NCBI RefSeq assembly: GCF_026427775.1
Contig: NZ_CP044532.1
Span: forward strand, 3,844,001-3,908,000
Reading direction: 5' to 3'
Length of the DNA: 64,000 nucleotides
From: Arthrobacter sp. CDRTa11
Lineage (GTDB): Bacteria; Actinomycetota; Actinomycetes; Actinomycetales; Micrococcaceae
Under the pieces are notes generated by a model, which was given only the letters and a program-made list of their open reading frames with translations, had not been told where the DNA came from and did no database searches. A program made the translations under genes and the position numbers. Shown here piece after piece: positions 32,767-41,173 of this stretch. Each line of letters opens with the position of its first letter. The stretch's first letter is position 1.

Positions 32767-33327
32767 TCAGGCGAGGGTGCGGTAGCGGAGGTAGACCACG
32801 CCGTTGCCGAACCTGCGCTCTTCGAGGAGCTCAAGCCTGAGGGCCAGGCCGTCCGGCAGGTACTGCTTGCCGCCGCCCACCACCACGGGACTGACAAGGA
32901 GGCGGCATTCGTCAACCAGTCCGGCGGACAATGCGGAGGCCGCAAGGTTGGCGCCGCCCACGCCGATCTCGCGGCTGCTGGTCTCCTTGAGCCGGCGGAT
33001 TTCCTCTGGGTTGAAGGCGGGCTCGATCCTGGTGCGGGCTGTGGAGGGGGCGGTGAGGGTGGTGGAATAGACGATCTTGTCCGCCGCCCGCCAGATGCTG
33101 GCATAGTCCTGGATAACATCCGGCTCGTCCGCGTTGCTGCCGAGGGTGTCCCACACGGACATGACTTCATACATGCGGCGTCCAAGAAGGTAGGTGCCCA
33201 CCTTCCGCTCCAATTCGTTGACGAACGTGTGGACCTCTTCGTCCGGCTGGCTCCAACTGAAGTTGCCCTCCCGGTCCGCGGTGTATCCGTCCAGCGAGGT
33301 GATGCCTGTGTAGGTCAGCAGTGCCAT
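32767..33327 (-). CDS. Dihydrofolate-reductase-like (RibD C-terminal domain) protein
   Basis: 186 residues: LTYTGITSLDGYTADREG near the N-terminus and GVGGANLAASALSAGLVDE in the middle are the NADPH-binding and substrate segments of the RibD C-terminal/DHFR fold. It probably reduces a pteridine- or ketone-like substrate with NADPH. True DHFR is already encoded at 13.3 kb. ATG start. Confidence 0.85.
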   Translation of the reverse strand: MALLTYTGITSLDGYTADREGNFSWSQPDEEVHTFVNELERKVGTYLLGRRMYEVMSVWDTLGSNADEPDVIQDYASIWRAADKIVYSTTLTAPSTARTRIEPAFNPEEIRRLKETSSREIGVGGANLAASALSAGLVDECRLLVSPVVVGGGKQYLPDGLALRLELLEERRFGNGVVYLRYRTLA

Positions 33328-33425
33328 GGATGGGCCTCTCGTCTGTTCGAATGGGTGAGGCCATTCTGCCCCCGCCGCTGTCCGTTGGGTAGGCGCCCCA
33401 TGGTAGTCGTGGGCAGCGGTGAGGG

Positions 33426-33470
33426 GTGAGATCCCGGCGCTAAGGCCTGGCCTATGCGCCGAGATCTCAC
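33426..33470. terminator. Hairpin overlapping the yidC stop codon
   Basis: GTGAGATCCCGGCGC (33426-33440) and GCGCCGAGATCTCAC (33456-33470) pair at 14 of 15 positions. The right arm includes the yidC stop codon at 33467-33469. It also lies 99 bases before the start of the RibD-like gene on the same strand, so it would end yidC transcription there. Confidence 0.7.
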
Positions 33471-34294
33471 GCCTCGATGGGGCCGCCGCCCGATTCCCGC
33501 CGCCTGATGACGAAGAACTGCTGCACCATGGTCCAGAGGTTGGTGGTGGTCCAGTAGATCAGCACACCGATGGGGAAGATGATGCCGCCGACGCCGAACA
33601 CCACCGGGAGCGCGTACAGCATGATCCTCTGCTGGCGCACAAACGGGTTTTCCGGCGCCTCCGCAGACTTGCTCCTGGCCATGATCTGCTTCTGGGTGAT
33701 GAACTGCGCCACCGACATGGCAAGGATCATCAGGATGGTCAGCACCGCGACCGCCATGGGATCGCCGCCGAGGTGAAGGAAGGACGCGGTGAGTGGGGCG
33801 CCGAAGATGCTGGACTGATCGAACTGCACTACCTGTTCGTGACTCATTGCGCCGATGCCCTGCCCCTCGCCGGCACTGGTGCCGATGCCGGCCAGGACCT
33901 GGAACAGCGCAAAGAAGAACGGCGTCTGGATCAGGACCGGAAGGCAGGCCGAGAACGGGTTGGTGCCATGTTTCTTATAGAGCGCCATCTGCTCCTGCAC
34001 CATGGCCTGGCGGGAGAGCTGATCGGTTTTGCCTTTGTACTTTTCCTGGAGCTTCTGCAGGTCCGGTTGCAGCAACTGCATCCGGCGCTGGGCTTTGACC
34101 TGCTTCACGAAAACCGGGATCAGTGCGGCCCGTATCACCAGCACCAGCCCGATGATGGAGAACGTCCAGGTCCAGCCAGAGGCCGGGGGCATGCCGATGG
34201 AGCTCAGGCCCTCATGGAAACCGACCATAATGACAGACACAAGCCACTTGAACGGCAACATGATTGCTTCAAATAAGTCCACCGAAATCCCCAT
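33467..34294 (-). CDS. YidC/Oxa1 insertase, solitary paralogue
   Basis: A 275-residue membrane insertase with the conserved groove Arg in VIRAALIPVFVKQVKAQ, and five membrane helices with the usual long cytoplasmic loop (QKLQEKYKGKTDQLSRQAMV). The context is unusual. The housekeeping yidC lies in the rnpA-yidC-jag cluster near the origin, which is not here, so this is probably a second copy with a different role. ATG start, terminator overlapping the stop. Confidence 0.88.
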   Translation of the reverse strand: MGISVDLFEAIMLPFKWLVSVIMVGFHEGLSSIGMPPASGWTWTFSIIGLVLVIRAALIPVFVKQVKAQRRMQLLQPDLQKLQEKYKGKTDQLSRQAMVQEQMALYKKHGTNPFSACLPVLIQTPFFFALFQVLAGIGTSAGEGQGIGAMSHEQVVQFDQSSIFGAPLTASFLHLGGDPMAVAVLTILMILAMSVAQFITQKQIMARSKSAEAPENPFVRQQRIMLYALPVVFGVGGIIFPIGVLIYWTTTNLWTMVQQFFVIRRRESGGGPIEA

Positions 34295-34659
34295 TTGTCA
34301 GATGCCGCAAAGCTACGGCGAAACCAGGAACTTGTCACGCTTTTGTATTCCAGCGGAAAGCAAGGTGGCCACCGGGAATTCTCCCCTGGTTGACAATCGC
34401 GTGAGGGACTTGGTCGTGAGGCCGACACCGCGCAAATACTCTCGAGCCGCCGTCGCTCATGCGGCGTCTGGATAGCCCGGCGCACTCCGACGAGACGGTT
34501 CGCTGTCCTGAGTGCCGGTAAACGACCGGCTATTGGGCACTAGGGCGTAATTTGCGCTGCGAAGATGCCGCCGCATATAGCTGCGATTCACCGGAAACAC
34601 CCTGACGGGATACATGGCGAGTGGCTCCGCCGCCTGCCGCGAGCATGCCGGTCGCGAGC
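34295..34659. other. Non-coding stretch, no feature seen
   Basis: 365 bases upstream of yidC and downstream of the DUF309 gene. I found no protein with plausible composition, no tRNA-like structure and no clear repeat. Open frames here encode Arg/Ser-rich translations typical of random GC-rich DNA. It may contain the yidC promoter. Confidence 0.5.
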
Positions 34660-35091
34660 TCAGCGGCCGATGCCCATCCGATCACGCGCGCAACTCACAA
34701 CGGCGGACAAATCGAGCCCATAGGTCGGCCCTTCGCCTGAACCGTACTCCTCGAGCCGGGCCGCACCCCGCTCGAAGAGCCGGAGGGCACCAACACTGTT
34801 CCCCCGCGCGGCGTGGGTGAGCCCGACACAGATCTGGGCGAGACCTTGCCAAAGGTTGCGTTCTTGGGCAGGCCCAGCTTTCCATCGGGCCTCCAGTACC
34901 TCATGCGCGGCGAAGGGCCGGCCCGCCTCCACGAGGCTCCGGGCCGAGACCAACGTCTCCGCCGGTGGCAGCGGCTCCTCGGAGACCGGCTCCACGCCAG
35001 AGCTTCCGCAGGGCAGCGGCCGTCCAAGAGCGTCACGTGGCCGGGCCTGCCGCGGGCGCCTTGAAGCATCCCGGTCCCTGTCGCCGGTCAT
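34660..35091 (-). CDS. DUF309 domain protein
   Basis: 143 residues; the DUF309 signature is RPFAAHEVLEARWK followed by NLWQGLAQICVGLTHAARG and a RGAARLEEY segment. The fold is a small helical bundle with a conserved HEVxE motif. Function of the family is unknown. The N-terminal 35 residues (RRPRQARPRDALGRPLP) are low-complexity. The gene stands between two long non-coding stretches. Confidence 0.8.
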   Translation of the reverse strand: MTGDRDRDASRRPRQARPRDALGRPLPCGSSGVEPVSEEPLPPAETLVSARSLVEAGRPFAAHEVLEARWKAGPAQERNLWQGLAQICVGLTHAARGNSVGALRLFERGAARLEEYGSGEGPTYGLDLSAVVSCARDRMGIGR

Positions 35092-35378
35092 TGCAGTTTC
35101 CGCACTGAGCGTCCGTGAACCTTACTAACCTTCATCCGCCCAATGCTACGGCCCGGCCCTTCGAACCGAGCCATGCACTTCGCCCGGGCCTCGTGCTTTG
35201 AATCCTTTAAGTGCGTTCAGTCGTGGATTGCCTCGATGGGTCGTGTGCCTCGACTACTTCCGACCGGGCGGGCGTAGGCTTGGCGCCGTCACCGGTCGCA
35301 TGCGCCTTGGGTGGTCCGTAGGCGCACAAACCGGCTACAACAATTGCCTGACGACACTTTGAAGGAGGCTTGAACACG

Positions 35379-35717
35379 ATGTTCACGAAGAAGGGTGACG
35401 CGGCTGTTCTCTCCAAGCTCAGCGAAGCGCCCGCACAATACCGGGAGATTGGGGAAGCCCTGCATCGAATCATCCGGGAGAGCGCGCCCTCGCTGGAGCC
35501 GATCGTCCGATGGGGACTCCCGTTCTACGTCAAGGACGGCAAGGACATCTGCTACATCAAACCGGATAAGGACTTCATCGCGTTCGGCTTTGGCGAAGTT
35601 GTGAACCCTGCCCGCGAGGAGGGCGCCCACATGCACCCGGTCGCATGGACTATCACGTCGTTGGATGCTGCCACGGAGGCCAAGATTCGCGTGCTCGTCG
35701 AGAAGGCGGCTGCCTGA
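35379..35717 (+). CDS. DUF1801 family protein
   Basis: 112 residues from the ATG at 35379, placed 10 bases after AAGGAGG (the TTG at 35370 is too close to it). It has IRESAPSLEPIVRWGLPFYV and KDICYIKPDKDFIAFGF, typical of the YdhG-like DUF1801 fold. The reaction is unknown. About 287 bases upstream hold no gene I can support, and a GNAT gene follows after 75 bases. Confidence 0.82.
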   Translation: MFTKKGDAAVLSKLSEAPAQYREIGEALHRIIRESAPSLEPIVRWGLPFYVKDGKDICYIKPDKDFIAFGFGEVVNPAREEGAHMHPVAWTITSLDAATEAKIRVLVEKAAA

Positions 35718-35792
35718 CACGCCCGGACACGTGCGTACGCCATACGACGGCGGTGTGTCCCCTCCAAAGCCACCCGCACGTACCGTTGAACA

Positions 35793-36305
35793 ATGACGAT
35801 CAACTTTGACGTGCGCCGCGCTGAGCCGATGGACGCGCCAAGCATGGCGAGAGTTCACGTGGACACGTGGCGCGAGACCTACCGCGGACTGATGAGCGAT
35901 GCTGTGCTGGACGATCCCACGCTCCTAAGCTGGCGCGAGAAATTCTGGACCGCTGCGCTGACCGATCCAAGGTACAGCCAGAACAGCGTGGCCGTCGCTT
36001 CGCATGAAGGCACGCTGATCGGCATTGCAATGTCTGGCCCCTCCCTTGATGACGCCGAAGAGCCGCGGCAGTTGTATCTCCTCTACACCTACGCGGCGTT
36101 CCACGGTTCCGGGGTAGGCGCGGCGCTCCTCAATGCAGTCCTCGACAGCACCGCGCCTGCTGCCCTCTGGGTGGCCGATCCCAACCCCCGTGCCCAGGCC
36201 TTCTATCAAAAGAACGGCTTTGTCGCTGACGGGGCGGTGAAAACCGAAGACGATGTGCGGTCTTTTCGAATGGTCCGAAGAGCTCAAGCCACAATCGACC
36301 GCTAA
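35793..36305 (+). CDS. GNAT family N-acetyltransferase
   Basis: 170 residues with the GNAT core: RRAEPMDAPSMARVHVDTWR at the start, YAAFHGSGVGAALLNAVLD as acetyl-CoA loop, and NPRAQAFYQKNGF near the end. The substrate is not indicated. ATG start, no strong ribosome-binding site. It lies in the same gene-poor patch as the DUF309 and DUF1801 genes. Confidence 0.85.
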   Translation: MTINFDVRRAEPMDAPSMARVHVDTWRETYRGLMSDAVLDDPTLLSWREKFWTAALTDPRYSQNSVAVASHEGTLIGIAMSGPSLDDAEEPRQLYLLYTYAAFHGSGVGAALLNAVLDSTAPAALWVADPNPRAQAFYQKNGFVADGAVKTEDDVRSFRMVRRAQATIDR

Positions 36306-36464
36306 GGTCAGCTGCCGTGGCAAGAGCAAAATCAGGTAGTCCCCTTCTGAAAATTCGAGTACCCGGAACCGGTGCCTCCGGCCGCAGCCGCTGATAGCGT
36401 CGGGTAGGGGTTGACGGCAGCTTCCGCCGTGAAGGGCTGCAGGCAACAGCTAAGGGACCAGGTG

Positions 36465-37676
36465 ATGGAGAAACCCAGAGTCAGCACAAATCCCGCACCG
36501 CGGGCTGCCGTGCCTGGACGCGTTGCCGGACCGAGCCATGTCACCTCAGACCATGTCAGCCCAGACCATCCCCGGCCCGAGGCTTCCGGACGAGACCGGT
36601 ACTTGGACCTGCTGCGGGCGATCGCCCTGGTCCGGATCATGGCCTACCATACCTTCAGCGGTGTAGCGTGGCTGACGCTGATCTTCCCTTCCATGGGCGT
36701 TATGTTCGCCCTCGCAGGTTCCCTCATGGCGCGCTCCCTCGAGCGGCCAGCCTTCGGTGTTCTGAAGAACCGGACTCGTCGGCTGTTACTGCCCCTGTGG
36801 ATTTACAGCGGCACAGTTCTGCTGCTTCTGCTCGGGCAGGGCTGGAGTCCGGACCAGGAGGAGGGCCGCTCCTGGCCCGAGATCGTTTTCTGGTTCATCC
36901 CGCTCGGGGGCGCGCCGTACCCAGGCAGCAGTGGTTCCGAGGAAGGCCTGGAGGACATCTTCTGGGCTCACGAGGCTGGAGTCATCCTCTGGTACATTCG
37001 TGCCTACTTCTGGTTCATGCTTTTGTCTCCCCTGCTGCTCGCGGCGTTCCGCCGGCTGCCATGGGTTACGCTGGCGGCGCCCCTCGGAATCCTGGTGCCC
37101 ATCGTCTTCGGTTGGGTGACGCTTCCGGCCTGGGCCGAGACTGGCGTCAGCGACTTCGCCACCTACGGCTCCTGCTGGGTTCTCGGCTTCGCCCACTACT
37201 CCGGCATGCTGCGCAGGATCCCGCGATGGGTGGTTTTCTCAGCCGGGCCGGCGATGATGGCCCTCGGCCTCCTCTGGGCCGGACCCCACCTTGAGGAGGA
37301 GGCCTGGGACATGAACAACATCTGGGGGGCAAATGGCCTGTATGCCCTCGGCTTCTGCGCGATGCTCCTGCGGATCTCGCCATCCTGGAAGTCGATGCCC
37401 CGGCCGATTAGGCTCCTCGACAGGCCAGTCACGCTTATCAACAACAGGGCAGTCACCGTCTATCTCTGGCATACCCTGCTGCTTTCGGCCATGTACATCA
37501 TCGTCGACACGCTCTGGGCCAACAACCAGATTGGCGACGCCATACCTTGGCTGCTGGAAAGCGAGTGGACCCTGTTCGCCGGCATCTGGCTGCTCCTTGC
37601 CGTCGTGTTCCTCACTATCGGCTGGGTCGAGGACGTGGCCGCCAGGCGGGCTCCGCGGCTCTGGCCGGACAAATAG
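36465..37676 (+). CDS. Acyltransferase-3 family membrane protein
   Basis: 403 residues from the ATG at 36465, with AAGGGA seven bases ahead. After a roughly 45-residue polar N-terminus comes RDRYLDLLRAIALVRIMAYH, which carries the conserved R and H of the acyltransferase-3 family, followed by about 10 membrane helices. The family O-acylates surface polysaccharides, peptidoglycan or lipids. No partner gene indicates the acceptor. A terminator for the tRNA genes follows. Confidence 0.85.
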   Translation: MEKPRVSTNPAPRAAVPGRVAGPSHVTSDHVSPDHPRPEASGRDRYLDLLRAIALVRIMAYHTFSGVAWLTLIFPSMGVMFALAGSLMARSLERPAFGVLKNRTRRLLLPLWIYSGTVLLLLLGQGWSPDQEEGRSWPEIVFWFIPLGGAPYPGSSGSEEGLEDIFWAHEAGVILWYIRAYFWFMLLSPLLLAAFRRLPWVTLAAPLGILVPIVFGWVTLPAWAETGVSDFATYGSCWVLGFAHYSGMLRRIPRWVVFSAGPAMMALGLLWAGPHLEEEAWDMNNIWGANGLYALGFCAMLLRISPSWKSMPRPIRLLDRPVTLINNRAVTVYLWHTLLLSAMYIIVDTLWANNQIGDAIPWLLESEWTLFAGIWLLLAVVFLTIGWVEDVAARRAPRLWPDK

Positions 37677-37759
37677 CGCCCGCTGAAGACATGCAAGAGC
37701 CACCCTTCGGGAAGAAGGTGCCTTTTGAGAGAATCCAAGCGCCGTGTCTTCCGACACAG

Positions 37760-37796
37760 AAAAGCCCCCGGAATCTTCAAGATCCCAGGGGCTTAG
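37760..37796 (-). terminator. Terminator of the tRNA genes
   Basis: On the minus strand a hairpin AAGCCCC...GGGGCTT, with inner pairing GGATCTT/AAGATTCC, ends in TTTTC. It lies directly after the tRNA-Met gene (3' end at 37801). Confidence 0.88.
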
Positions 37797-37800
37797 CCTG

Positions 37801-37874
37801 TAGCGGTGGGGAGGCTCGATCTCCCGACCTCACGATTATGAGTCGTGCGCTCTAACCAACTGAGCTACACCGCC
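37801..37874 (-). tRNA. tRNA-Met (CAT), elongator type
   Basis: A 74-base cloverleaf on the minus strand. The acceptor is GGCGGTG/CACCGCT, D-arm GCTC/GAGC, anticodon stem CACGA/TCGTG with loop CTCATAA (anticodon CAT), and T-arm GGGAG/CTCCC with loop ATCGAGC. The first pair is G-U, not the unpaired C1-A72 of an initiator, so it is elongator Met or Ile2. Elongator Met is likelier by sequence likeness. The CCA is not encoded. T54 is replaced by A. Confidence 0.93.
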
Positions 37875-37936
37875 ACGAATGAGAAAAACCTGCACCAAGC
37901 CGGTCAAAAACCGCCTTGACACAGGCCCTCATCCAG

Positions 37937-38008
37937 AGCCCCCCACCGGAATCGATCCGGTGACCTCGTTCTTACCAAGAACGCGCTCTACCACTGAGCT
38001 AGGGGGGC
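37937..38008 (-). tRNA. tRNA-Thr (GGT)
   Basis: A 72-base cloverleaf on the minus strand: acceptor GCCCCCC/GGGGGGC, D-arm GCTC/GAGC, anticodon stem CGTTC/GAACG with loop TTGGTAA (anticodon GGT), T-arm ACCGG/CCGGT with loop ATCGATT. The discriminator base is T and the CCA is not encoded. As in the neighbouring tRNA, position 54 is A. It lies 62 bases upstream of tRNA-Met and the two share a terminator. Confidence 0.94.
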
Positions 38009-38127
38009 AACGAGTAAATACTCTACCGGAAGATTTCACCACCAACAAATCGGCATTGTGGCCGGTCAGGGGGCGCCGAAACACTTGCGTCGGCGCCTCA
38101 TTTGTGGCCTGAACCTACGGGTGGAAT

Positions 38128-38718
38128 CTAGGGCAGCCGGAGCACCTGCCCGGGGTAGATATGGTCCGGATTCGGGACCGTGTCCGTGTTGGCGGCGATC
38201 AGCTCGTCCAGGTCCACGCCGTACTGAATGGCGATGCCGTGCAGGGTGTCTCCCGGCTCAACCACCACCTCGGAAACGGTTGTTGCCCCGTCCAGGCCAA
38301 CAGGCTCAGTCAGCACGGGTTCGGCCAGAACCGGCTCCGCCAACACAGGTTCGGCCACCGGCTCTACGACGGCTTCGGCAACCGGAGGCACATCCAAGGG
38401 CTGGGAGTCGGGCTGCCGGTTCACCACGGCGTCAGCAGCGGCCTGGGCGGCGGCAGCCTGCTGGGCGGCAGCCGAGTCGTCGGCAGCCTGGCGCTGGGCC
38501 TCTGCACGGGCGGCAGCGTCCTGCTGCGGCATAGTTTCAGTCGCCGACGTCTCTGCTGGCGCGACGGCAGCTGCGTCAACTGGACCAGCCCCCGTCCCTT
38601 CATCGCTGTTGGCGCTGCTTGTGACATTGGCCTCAGCCGCTGGAACGGCCTGAGGCTGGCTCTCCGCTTCCTTCTCCCCGAGGCCGAGGTTCTTCTTCAG
38701 ATCGTCAAGAAATCCCAT
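38128..38718 (-). CDS. LysM-domain protein with EPV repeats
   Basis: 196 residues from the ATG at 38718 (MGFLDDLKKNLGLGEKEAES). The centre is low-complexity Ala/Gln/Glu, then EPVLA is repeated several times (about 120-145). One LysM domain ends the chain: VVEPGDTLHGIAIQYGVDLD...NPDHIYPGQVLRLP. LysM binds GlcNAc-containing glycans. There is no signal peptide; the N-terminus is amphipathic and LysM-only proteins of this type can be cytoplasmic or surface-linked. The upstream extension is rejected. Confidence 0.82.
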   Translation of the reverse strand: MGFLDDLKKNLGLGEKEAESQPQAVPAAEANVTSSANSDEGTGAGPVDAAAVAPAETSATETMPQQDAAARAEAQRQAADDSAAAQQAAAAQAAADAVVNRQPDSQPLDVPPVAEAVVEPVAEPVLAEPVLAEPVLTEPVGLDGATTVSEVVVEPGDTLHGIAIQYGVDLDELIAANTDTVPNPDHIYPGQVLRLP

Positions 38719-38963
38719 AGGTGGCGCCTTCCGTGTGGTCTGCAGCCCGTCGGAAGCGACAAGCCGCAACTGGCCGTTGGTAGCCCTTCGATCGTAAGGC
38801 GGAAATCCGGCTCCTCCTAGCACCTCGCTCCCCCGGCAGGCTGTAAGGCCCGACGGCGGGACCCGCCGGCTGGAGGCGAGGCACCCGCCGCTGCAGCGGG
38901 CAGGGGAGGCGGCAGGCCGCCGTCGTGCTTATGCCCGCGCCTAACGCCGTTGTGCTTAAACGC

Positions 38964-38993
38964 CGATGGGCCGGCTCGAAAGCCGGCCCATCG
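38964..38993. terminator. Terminator after deaD
   Basis: CGATGGGCCGGCT (38964-38976) and AGCCGGCCCATCG (38981-38993) pair perfectly around CGAA. It begins 20 bases beyond the deaD stop (39014) on the minus strand, with TTTAAG after the stem. Confidence 0.88.
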
Positions 38994-39013
38994 GGTATCA
39001 GACTAGCTGACGG

Positions 39014-41173
39014 TTACCACTTGCCCTTGCGGTTGAAGTCGCGCTGTCCGCCTTCATTGCCATGGCGGGGCTTGCGTGAACCGTCACCGTGGCCGCCGAA
39101 GCGGGAATCGCTGGCCTGGCCGCGGGTGGCTCCGCTGTCGGCGCCAACGCTGCGCTCCGAACGCTCGCTGTAGGAACGGCCGCCGCGGTCAGCAGCACCG
39201 CCTTCGGACTTGCGGAATTCCTTTTTGAATCCTCCGCTGCCCTTGAAGTTGCCGCCGCGGTCGCCGCCGCCTGAGTAACCGCCGCGGTCGCCGCCACGGT
39301 TGCCCTGGTAGCCGCCACGCTCGCCGCCGCCGGAGGGCTTGCGGCCGTTGTCCAGCTCAAGGTGGATCAGCTCGCCGCCGATCCGGGTGCGGGAGAGGGC
39401 GCGCAGCTGCTCGGGGCTCAGGTCTGCCGGAAGCTCCACCAGGGAGTGGTCCGAGCGGATGTCGATGCCGCCGATCTGGGCCGAGGAAATGCCGCCTTCG
39501 TTGGCAATGGCGCCAACGATGGAACCCGGCATAACGCGCTGACGGCGTCCGACGGCGATCCGGTAGGTGGCGTTGCCCTCGGTGAGCGTGCGGGTGGGGC
39601 CGCGTGAGCCGAAGCCGTCCTTGGCGCGTTCGCGCTTCTGGAACTCGGGAGCAGCAGGCAGTTCCTTGACCAGGAGCGGCTGTCCGCCCTGGGCCATCAC
39701 GGCAAGTGCTGCGGCGATCTCGGCGGCCGGAACGTTGTGCTCTTCCTCGTAGGAGGCGATGAGGTCGCGGAAGGCCGAGACGTCTTCAGACGCCAGGGTC
39801 TCCGTGATCTTCTCTGCGAACTTGCCCAGGCGCAGCGTGTTCACCGTCTCGGCTGTGGGCAGGTGCATCTGCTCCACCGGCTGGCGGGTGGCCTTTTCGA
39901 TCGAACGCAGCAGGTACTTTTCCCGCGGGGTCATGAACAGGACGGCGTCGCCGCTGCGGCCTGCACGGCCGGTGCGGCCGATGCGGTGGACGTAGGACTC
40001 GGTGTCATGCGGGATGTCGTAGTTGATCACGTGGCTGATGCGCTCAACGTCAAGGCCACGGGCCGCGACGTCGGTGGCCACCAGGATATCGATGCGGCCT
40101 TCCTTGAGGGCTTCGACGGTGCGTTCGCGCTGCTGCTGCGGGATGTCGCCGTTGATGGCGGCAGCCTGGAAGCCGCGTGACTTCAGCTTGTCGGCGAGGT
40201 CCTCGGTAGCCATTTTGGTGCGCACAAAGGCGATAACGCCGTCGAACTCTTCAACCTCAAGGATGCGGGTCAGCGCGTCGAGCTTGTGCGGGCCCATAAC
40301 CTGCAGGTACCGCTGGCGGGTGTTGGCGCCGGTGGTGGTCTTGGACTTGACGGAGATCTCGGCCGGGTTGTTCAGGTACTGCTTGGACATACGGCGGATC
40401 TGGCTCGGCATGGTGGCCGAGAACAGGGCAACCTGGCGGTCCGAGGGGGTCTGCTGGAAGATCTGCTCAACGTCTTCCGCGAAGCCCATGCGCAACATTT
40501 CGTCGGCCTCATCCAGCACCAGGTACTGGAGCTCGGAGAGGTCCAGGGAACCCTTGGCGATGTGGTCGATCACACGGCCGGGGGTGCCCACAACAACCTG
40601 GGCGCCGCGGCGCAGGCCGGCCAGCTGGGGGCCGTAGGCGGAGCCGCCGTAAACCGGGAGGACGGTGAAGTCATCGATGTGCTTGGCGTAGGACGTGAAG
40701 GCCTCGGCGACCTGGAGGGCAAGCTCACGGGTGGGGGCGAGGACCAGCGCCTGCGTCTTGCGGGACGGGCCGTTGAGGTCGTGGAGCTCGGCCAGGCGGG
40801 ACAATGCCGGTACTGCGAATGCTGCAGTCTTACCGGTGCCGGTCTGGGCGAGGCCCACGACGTCGCGGCCTTCGAGCAGCAGCGGGATGGTTGCTGCCTG
40901 GATGGGGGACGGCTTCTCATAGCCGACGTCCTGCAGGGCGGCGAGGACGCGGGGGTCGATGCCGAGATCCACAAAGCGGATGCCTTCAGCTTCGGTGTCT
41001 GCCTCGCCGCGGCTGTTATCAGCCTTGGGAGCCTCTTCAGCCTTGGGGGCTTCTTCAGCGGCGGGAGCCTCGGGGGCTTCTTCGGCGGGTGCTTCTTCAG
41101 CGGCGGGAGCTGCCGTCTCGGCGTCGATTACGACGTTCTCGGTGTTGAAAGGGTCGTTCTGATTTTCGGGCAT
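39014..41173 (-). CDS. deaD: DEAD-box RNA helicase, DeaD/CsdA-like
   Basis: 719 residues. The acidic Ala/Glu/Pro-rich N-terminus (about 15-60) is followed by the helicase core: PSPIQAATIPLLLEGRDVVG, AQTGTGKT, PTRELALQVA, TPGRVIDH, VLDEADEML, SATMPSQ and HRIGRTGRAGRSGD. A DbpA-type RNA-binding domain (about 550-630) and an RGG/Gly-rich tail with GGDRGG repeats follow. It unwinds RNA in ribosome assembly and mRNA turnover, often at low temperature. ATG start, preceded by an unusually long leader. Confidence 0.95.
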   Translation of the reverse strand: MPENQNDPFNTENVVIDAETAAPAAEEAPAEEAPEAPAAEEAPKAEEAPKADNSRGEADTEAEGIRFVDLGIDPRVLAALQDVGYEKPSPIQAATIPLLLEGRDVVGLAQTGTGKTAAFAVPALSRLAELHDLNGPSRKTQALVLAPTRELALQVAEAFTSYAKHIDDFTVLPVYGGSAYGPQLAGLRRGAQVVVGTPGRVIDHIAKGSLDLSELQYLVLDEADEMLRMGFAEDVEQIFQQTPSDRQVALFSATMPSQIRRMSKQYLNNPAEISVKSKTTTGANTRQRYLQVMGPHKLDALTRILEVEEFDGVIAFVRTKMATEDLADKLKSRGFQAAAINGDIPQQQRERTVEALKEGRIDILVATDVAARGLDVERISHVINYDIPHDTESYVHRIGRTGRAGRSGDAVLFMTPREKYLLRSIEKATRQPVEQMHLPTAETVNTLRLGKFAEKITETLASEDVSAFRDLIASYEEEHNVPAAEIAAALAVMAQGGQPLLVKELPAAPEFQKRERAKDGFGSRGPTRTLTEGNATYRIAVGRRQRVMPGSIVGAIANEGGISSAQIGGIDIRSDHSLVELPADLSPEQLRALSRTRIGGELIHLELDNGRKPSGGGERGGYQGNRGGDRGGYSGGGDRGGNFKGSGGFKKEFRKSEGGAADRGGRSYSERSERSVGADSGATRGQASDSRFGGHGDGSRKPRHGNEGGQRDFNRKGKW

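Noticed and set aside
33426..33470. Possible attachment-type repeat at the yidC end
   Set aside because: No second copy was seen in the window; an ordinary terminator stem explains it.
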